Of a stretch of DNA of 64,000 nucleotides, positions 57,914 through 64,000 are shown in pieces. The position numbers and the translations under genes were made by a program. The DNA comes from Toxonevra muliebris (lineage: Eukaryota > Arthropoda > Insecta > Diptera > Pallopteridae): NCBI GenBank assembly GCA_963691655.1, contig OY829327.1:67344079-67408078 (forward strand), read 5' to 3'. The notes under the pieces were generated by a model. That model saw nothing but the letters and a program-made list of their open reading frames with translations, made no database searches and had not been told where the DNA came from. Within the stretch, counting starts at the first letter, position 1, and each line of letters begins with the position of its first letter.

Positions 57914-58759
57914 ATAGGTGTAAAAATATTAAATCCGGAATTTTTACTTAAAAAAGGATAAACTCAATAATCTATTGATCGTCGTTAGCTATGACTTTTC
58001 CACATTTTTCTGGCAATTGATGGGTTCTGTCCTAATATCACTTCTCATTTTTTGAGGGTAATTATCCATCAAGCCAAGTTTTCACTTCTTCGTACGAATT
58101 GAAGTGCTGTTCCAAAAGTTCGTACTGCAGCGATCGAAAAAAGTAGTAGTTGGAAGGAGTCAAATCCGGTGAATACAGGGGGTGCGGTAAAACGTCCCAT
58201 TTAATGTTTTACAAATAGTTTTTAACACAATGCGTAACATGGGACCGAGCATTGCCATGTTGAAAAATGACTTTATTATGTCCTTGGACATATGCTGGTA
58301 GTTTTTCTTTCAATGGTCCATTCAATTTGATTAGTTGTTGTTGGTATCATTCAGCATTAATCCTTTTACCAGGTTTTAGCTGTTCATAGTAGACAGCCCT
58401 CCGCTGTCTTTGTTTCTCACCCTTTTTAAATCCTTTAAATCATCATTCACTATTGTCTCGGCTTGGAGTATGTTCGTCACAAGCCTCTACTAACAATCTA
58501 TAAACTTTAACAGCCGTTTTCTTCAAATGCAAGAAGGTAATAAAACTTCCCTCCAAAATTTCTTTTTCTGGTACAAAATTCGACATTTTTGAAGGAGAAA
58601 AAAAAATATTTTGCTTGCTTAATCGCAAGCTATGACATACGGAATCTTATTGACAAATATCTACTCTCCAAAACGCCATATTAATTATCCTCGACACAAA
58701 TCATACATAATAGTATGCCATCTGTTAGTTAAGACCGCATTTGATATTTATACACCTAT
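57914..58759 (-). mobile_element. Internally deleted mariner element, 846 bp
   Basis: TA flanks at 57912-57913 and 58760-58761. The terminal repeats start ATAGGTGTA at the left, with its inverse TACACCTAT at the right, and continue with AATAT.AAAT.CGG similarity. It holds two separated pieces of one mariner transposase in minus orientation. Confidence 0.82.
57960..58586 (-). pseudogene. Mariner transposase remnants (N-terminus and catalytic C-terminus)
   Basis: 58586-58443 reads MSNFVPEKEILEG, then LHLKKTAVKVYRLLVEAC and EHTPS, the standard mariner first helix-turn-helix, closing at a stop. About 58372-57985 reads KPGKRINAE, LNGPLKEKLPAYVQ, NARSHVTHCVKNYL, LPHPLYSPDLTPSNYYFF and YEEVKTWLDG. 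The region between (second HTH and first catalytic Asp) is deleted. The third catalytic residue, normally Asp in TPSDY, reads Asn here, and stops interrupt the chain. Dead on several counts. Confidence 0.82.
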
Positions 58760-58761
58760 TA

Positions 58762-61700
58762 CGCAATTAAAGTCGCTGTCAAATTATACATACTTTAAAT
58801 AAAGTGATGTAGTGTCTGCCAAACTATGGTACCATCCTTTGAAGTGTAAAGATTCCAACCCGAAAGTATGCTGTATATTAATTATTATTTTATATGTAAA
58901 TAAAGTAGTGGAGGGCCGTAGTAAGGGGGCCAGAGTACCGAACCCCCCTGTATATTTTTTTTATTAATCGCATTGAATTTTTATTTCGATACGAATAAAT
59001 AAAATATTTTGGCCACCCGAAATTTTTTTGTTATTCATATCAAACTACACTATTATTTTTATTCGAATATATGAAATAACTCCTTTTTAATTTTTGAAGA
59101 GCCCCCCAAAATGTTTTTCTGTCTGTAGCACTGGCTGTAATGAACTTGACCACACTTTAGTATAGTGCGATTTTATGGTAAAAATAGTGAACTTTTGGGC
59201 ATAAGATAAAAAATATAGCCAGATTTTTGGGAGGGGTTGAAATAATCTGTCATTTAACTCCAATATAAAATTTTATTCATAACGCCGCTATAGATGATTG
59301 CACATAAAAAAATTACGGGGTTGGTTTACTTAAGGTACATCAGAATACAAAAATGTAAATAAAAAATCGAGATGAAAAATTCCAAAAAATAGTTTCCTAT
59401 TTCTATCCTTAAACTGTTTAGTTTCGATAAATCCCTTTCTACAATTCCTAAACGTAAAAGTAATGAGAATTACATTTGCTCAATATATAATATTTAAATT
59501 GATACAAGTTATAGGTATATGATTTACCCCTTCTTCCACTTTGTGCCAAGAAAAAAAGGGAAAGAAAGTTTACAAAATTTGGTTTTGCTAATACGATACT
59601 TTTCGTATTCGATTTAATGATTTTGCTGTAAGCTAAAGAAAAGTTTTAGAATTATCGACAATTACCTGTAAGTCATTAAAATTATCGATAGTTTACGGTA
59701 TCGTTGCTTGTCGATAATTATCCAGCAAATTCCCACTCCTAATACATACGCAAAAAAGTTCACAGTGACTTTGTCATTTGATTGAATAAAACGCGAAGAA
59801 TATTGAAAAAGTTTCAGCTAGAAATTTATTTTATTTTATATACAACTATACCCTTCTTTCAGTTTACATGGTAATAGATACATACTTTTCATAATAAATT
59901 GTATAAATCATAATTGTGTAAAAAAAGATACGAAATTTGATTGAATTCAACTAAGCTTCAATATGGACCAACGAACTAGTGTGAGATTCAAAACAATAAA
60001 TTTTTTAATATATTTTTGATGAGTTTTCAGAGTTGCTGTACGAAAAGTAATTTTTGTATATGCTTTTGGAGTCATTATTGACTGGCATGGACAGTTCTGT
60101 TGTTTGCCACGCCTCTCCTAGTTTTTTATAAAAAGTATTATTCCCGCGTCATGCTAAAAAAAGCTTATTAAAAAAAAAAACAAAGGAAATCCGACTCGTG
60201 AGGTTGGTGGTGTGGAGGTAAACAAATTTCAGAATTTCATAATGAATAACTTTCTCTCCGAACCAAACATGCTAAATATATTTAAAATTAATAGAAATTA
60301 TTTTGAGACGAATTTATTTCATGGATATCTACCTCTTTAAAAAAGCAAAGAATAGAAAGGCAAAAAAAAAAATAAACCACAAATTTGTGATAAGTGCCTA
60401 AAATAATTGTTCAGGGCGAAAAAATTTTGATTTTGTTGCACAATGTAATTATCGTGATATTTATTTATTTTGCTAAAAGTAAGTATCGCGATTACCCTGC
60501 GTTTGATGTATTTGGCTCATTAGTCTGTGAGTAACATTTGCACAAGGCAATAGCAACAACAATGTACAATAACAACAAACAATAACAATGACAGAACTGG
60601 CAGCAAAAGCACCGACTGCGGCAGCAGATTGAAATGCAAATATGATTTCGACATGACACGATGACTAAATTTTGTGCTACATACTCGTCGTTCTTCTCCT
60701 TGCATTAGGAGTATATCATGGAATATGTATGTATGTGAGTATGCACATATATATCAGATTTTCACTGTCATATTTCACTTGCGCTGCAATAATATGATGC
60801 GGGGGTGGTGGGTGCTGTCAGCGTAAATCAAGCGAAAATTGTGTATGGCAGCTGAATCATGCAAATACAAGTCGAAGTAATTTGCATAAGGCGTGTCAGT
60901 CGATGTGGAAGATACGCTGACTTGAAACGTAATACATAGATACTTACATACACACACAAACATTTACATACATATTTACATACACATATACATACATACT
61001 TGTATATATGTACATTCATATGTATGCTCAACAATAATATTCCAAAGCTCAATAGCAAATATGTCCATTGAATAAAATCACTTAAATTTTCAATTTAGTA
61101 AGTAAGAAAAAAAGAGTAAATAATTACAATAAGCCTTTGAATAAATATCGAAGAGCTGAAGCTTTAATATCCTTAAAGTATCTTAAGGTATCATAGAGTG
61201 CATAGTACTCGTTTTATACTTTAAAGCAGCATTTTCATTATAATTACTATCTTTTTAGCTTGTTAATCCTATTTGGTTGTGCCATTCACCATCCTGTGTT
61301 GTTCAGTTTAGTTCTGCTTTGGTCGGGTCATATTCATTTGTCTTTTGTCACGTTCCGCTTCTGCATCCAGCATCCATTCAGAAATTTCCATGGCAGCAGC
61401 AGCAGCAGCCAGCAGCACAAGAGTGAACGCAATTAAGTTTACAGACAGTAATCCTTGTAGATTATCTTAAGATTATTTTACGTAGTCTACAAGTATTTTA
61501 TGAGACAAAGTGGATGAGAGTTTAATAATTTAGATAAGAATGGAGAGAGAGAGAGTTTGGTAGAAAGAGAGCAAATTCATTGTTTAAGTAAGAAATTAAT
61601 TTTGAAATGGTAGAAGAAAAAACAAAGAAATATGGAAAACATCGAAAATATATACTTTTGAAATTTTGTTGTAGGTAGTTTTTAATTAGTTTATTAGTCA

Positions 61701-62289
61701 TCATTAAAAATAGAAATAATAATTAATAATATTTATTTGATGGTTTGTCATAATTTTTCATCATTGAGTGTGTTTTGTACATTCATACTATAAATGTCAA
61801 TCGCGGTATGTAAATGTTAGGCAATCAAAATTTTAATCAGTGGATCCATACGTAATAAATAGAACTCTGCGCCGATGGGGTTTGACGTGCTGATGTACGC
61901 CAATATCATCGAAGGCGACGATACTTCAGCGTAAGTTAAGGAAGATTTGCTCTTTAAAGATTTGCTCTCTAAAGAGAGTTTGAAAATGAACTTTTTTTAA
62001 TTTTGTAACACTCAAGTGTCTAAACACTTGGTTTAGACTCAAAAATTTTGTTGTGTAAATTAGGATATAAGAAAATTTTCAATCTCTAATGGTTTCCGAA
62101 CATTGGCCCATCAAAGTTTTGGAACATAAAATTCATGTTCAAAACCTCATAACTTCCGTTTTATAATAGCTTAAGAAAAAAAATTAATAAAAAATTAATT
62201 AACTAAGAAAAAATATTAGAAACTCGAATTCAAGGACATAAAATTCATTTGCCCTTCTTTGGTTTACTCTTTGAAATTTAATATCCCAT
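58762..62289. other. Non-coding stretch
   Basis: No gene recognised. A possible small hAT-like MITE lies between about 58908 and 59137 (G/C-run ends, AGTGGAGGGCC and AGCACTGG). TATCGATA-type words cluster at 59640-59730. A CAG run lies at about 61392-61415. CATA/TACA microsatellites lie at 60720-61030. Confidence 0.35.
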
Positions 62290-62850
62290 TGTGTCGCTTG
62301 ACGAAAAGCGTGGGACGCTCATGGATAGAGATAAAATTGGTAGCGACTTAGGTGAACTATTCATCCATCAATTTACTATTGCATGCGATCCACGCTTTTT
62401 TTTAAATCATTTATTTAGTAGGTATTTTCATACCTACTAAAATTCACAATTACAAATTTTCAGGATTTCTATATGGGGTCAGGAATCTGTATGAGATTAT
62501 AAATCTCTATGGGGCTAGGAGAAATTATTTTATGCTTTTTAGTCCGTTTTAAAAACGTGGTATATATTAATATTTTTTTTTAGTCTTGTGTGTGAAATTT
62601 TTTACTGCCAATCCAACAACTATATATGCCCTAAGCGCTTGTAAATTTTCCGTGTTGCACTGTGTAATCGATAACAACCAAATACTAAAAGCAGCACAGT
62701 TTAATTTTTGTTTAAAATAATATCACATAAAAAGAAATAGTTCTACGAAAGTGTACTAAAAATCTTACTTATGTACTGACTTATTTGCAAACCTTAAAGT
62801 GTATTGAAAAAACGGCGATCGTATCGAAAAATGATTTTTACTACGATGAA
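62290..62850. repeat. Dispersed repeat family R1, copy B
   Basis: Matches the two outer parts of 23281-24620 as described there. A small palindrome TTAGTAGGTATTTTCATACC (62416 onward, 11-bp arms) lies in its different centre. Confidence 0.7.
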
Positions 62851-62871
62851 TGCAATGCTTTAATTTATGAA

Positions 62872-62985
62872 TCTTATTGACAAATATCTTCTTTCTAAAA
62901 CGTCATATTAATTATCCTTGACACAAACCATACATTAGCCATCTGTTAGTTAACACCGTACTCCTCATTTATACACCAACCTGAA
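62872..62985 (-). mobile_element. Mariner 5'-end stub
   Basis: ATCTTATTGACAAATATCTT, GTCATATTAATTATCC, GACACAAACCATACATTA and GCCATCTGTTAGTTAA match 58645-58745 of the mariner above. The transposase part and the other end are absent. Confidence 0.72.
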
Positions 62986-63134
62986 AGTGTGACGTACTAT
63001 AATTATTGTATAATAATAATATTTATACACCAGCCTGAAAATATGCTTCCTATAATTATTGGATCTATAAATAAATCAACGTTAATTTTTTTTATATTAT
63101 ATTTATACATATTTTAGATATTTTATATTGCCTT

Positions 63135-63270
63135 GTCATCCAGTTCTGAGCTATGTTTCAAGCCAAGTCAAGTTCAAGGGAAGTCATATTGAAATCAATT
63201 GCAAAATTCCACCCGAACAGACAGACTGACAGACAGACACCATTGAAAGCGAGTTGATATAAACGTAGTA
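63135..63270. repeat. CCACCCGAACAGACAGACA repeat, copy B
   Basis: Matches 27790-27915; see that entry. Here the GACAGACA tract is slightly expanded. Confidence 0.75.
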
Positions 63271-64000
63271 AAAAAAATCGATACCTGTACTCATTAACAC
63301 TATCGAGTAAAAGTGTCGATCTAATTAAATATTTGAACAAAAATATCGATATTCTCTCGTATCGTACTCATCCCATTTTTGTACATGGTTGGTACATATT
63401 CACATTTTATTTAAATATGTATGTACAAGATAATTTAATTTACTTGAATTTATGTTACAATTTTTTACTTGTGTAAGGTTGAAAATTAATGAATGCATGC
63501 TGTGAATTTTTTGCAAATGATTTTCAATCAAAATTAGCTTTAAGGGTTGGATTTGTTAAGTATTAAAATGTATTTAGATATTGAAAAAACACTTGTGATT
63601 CATTTGATTCCAAGTAAATATTCCTTTGAAAGTATCGAGTGCAAATAATACTCAGTACTCGAAAAAAGTATCGATATTTATTTACTCGTAGTTACTCGTA
63701 TCGACGTAGGTACCCGCACTCGACTTGGTGCATATAATACTAGTATATTTTTTTTAGTTAAATGAAGCCTTAAATAATTGTTGTTAGTTTCTTAAATCTA
63801 TAAAAGAAAGATTCAATAAATATACGTAATAGTGAGAAAAAAAATTAAATACAATTGAACCACCAAAAGATCCAATCCCTCAAGTGAACTAAAATTCCCA
63901 ACTCTAATAGTAATATACCGAACTTGGTTTATGTGGAATTAAAAGAAATATATGCATTTTCAACATATGATAGACTTTTGTCCATGACAAGCTTTTAAAT
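63271..64000. other. Non-coding end of window with TATCGA/ACTCG words
   Basis: ATCGAT, TATCGAG, ACTCGTA and GTATCGATATTT words recur between 63278 and 63725, partly inverted. This suggests a short inverted-repeat element. No coding. Confidence 0.4.

Noticed and set aside
1..64000. CRISPR arrays, operons, bacterial ribosome binding sites
   Set aside because: The window is plainly eukaryotic. The regular repeats seen are microsatellites or transposon parts.

Overview
This is AT-rich animal DNA from an insect. It has long non-coding tracts with TATG/TACA-type microsatellites, poly-A/T runs and short introns. The mobile elements are those usual in flies: PIF/Harbinger, hAT, piggyBac-type MITEs, mariner/maT, Ty3/gypsy, RTE and I/R1-like LINEs, Penelope-like element, Helitron. 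A brachyceran fly, perhaps a tephritid fruit fly, is my best guess, but that is inference. I recognise no host protein-coding exon, rRNA or functional tRNA. The window reads as intron or intergenic DNA packed with transposon insertions of very different ages.

Layout. 0.4-1.4 kb: fossil RTE LINE (minus). 3.8-4.35 kb: Helitron-type helicase fragment (minus) cut by a 168-bp foldback MITE, then another MITE. 5.1-9.0 kb: a nearly complete 3.9-kb PIF/Harbinger transposon with a DDE transposase (plus) and a convergent Myb/SANT-like gene (minus). Two MITEs made from its ends lie at 10.6-11.4 and 49.4-50.2 kb. 13.1-15.3 kb: broken I/R1-superfamily LINE (minus). 17.8-19.1 kb: fossil gypsy-like element (minus). 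23.3-28.8 kb: dispersed repeats, a Mutator-like transposase-domain fragment, a transposase N-terminus and a foldback MITE. 32.0-36.4 kb: two hAT-type elements side by side sharing one 8-bp target; the first holds a piggyBac-type MITE and another MITE. 38.6-48.2 kb: a Penelope-like element whose GIY-YIG region is split by about 7.7 kb of nested insertions, including a 5.1-kb Ty3/gypsy element with apparently identical 236-bp LTRs; a maT transposon cuts it again, and a hammerhead-like motif lies near its 3' end. 50.6-52.0 kb: Tigger/pogo-like N-terminus beside a cluster of a 12-bp motif. 52.2-53.5 kb: a duplicated ~610-bp unit. 55.3-56.3 kb: long-inverted-repeat element. 57.9-58.8 kb: internally deleted mariner. 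62.3-63.3 kb: second copies of repeats seen at 23-28 and 58 kb.

The genes do not form a cooperating host pathway. The functional pairings visible are inside elements: Harbinger transposase plus its Myb-like partner, and Gag-Pro-RT-RNaseH-integrase of the LTR element. No element appears fully intact. The most informative part is the nesting, because target duplications and second copies in the same window give the order of insertions. I saw no convincing wholly new biological system. The strongest leads are the two hATs sharing one target, the split Penelope element with its hammerhead-like motif, and the LTR element whose LTRs look brand new while its pol is broken.
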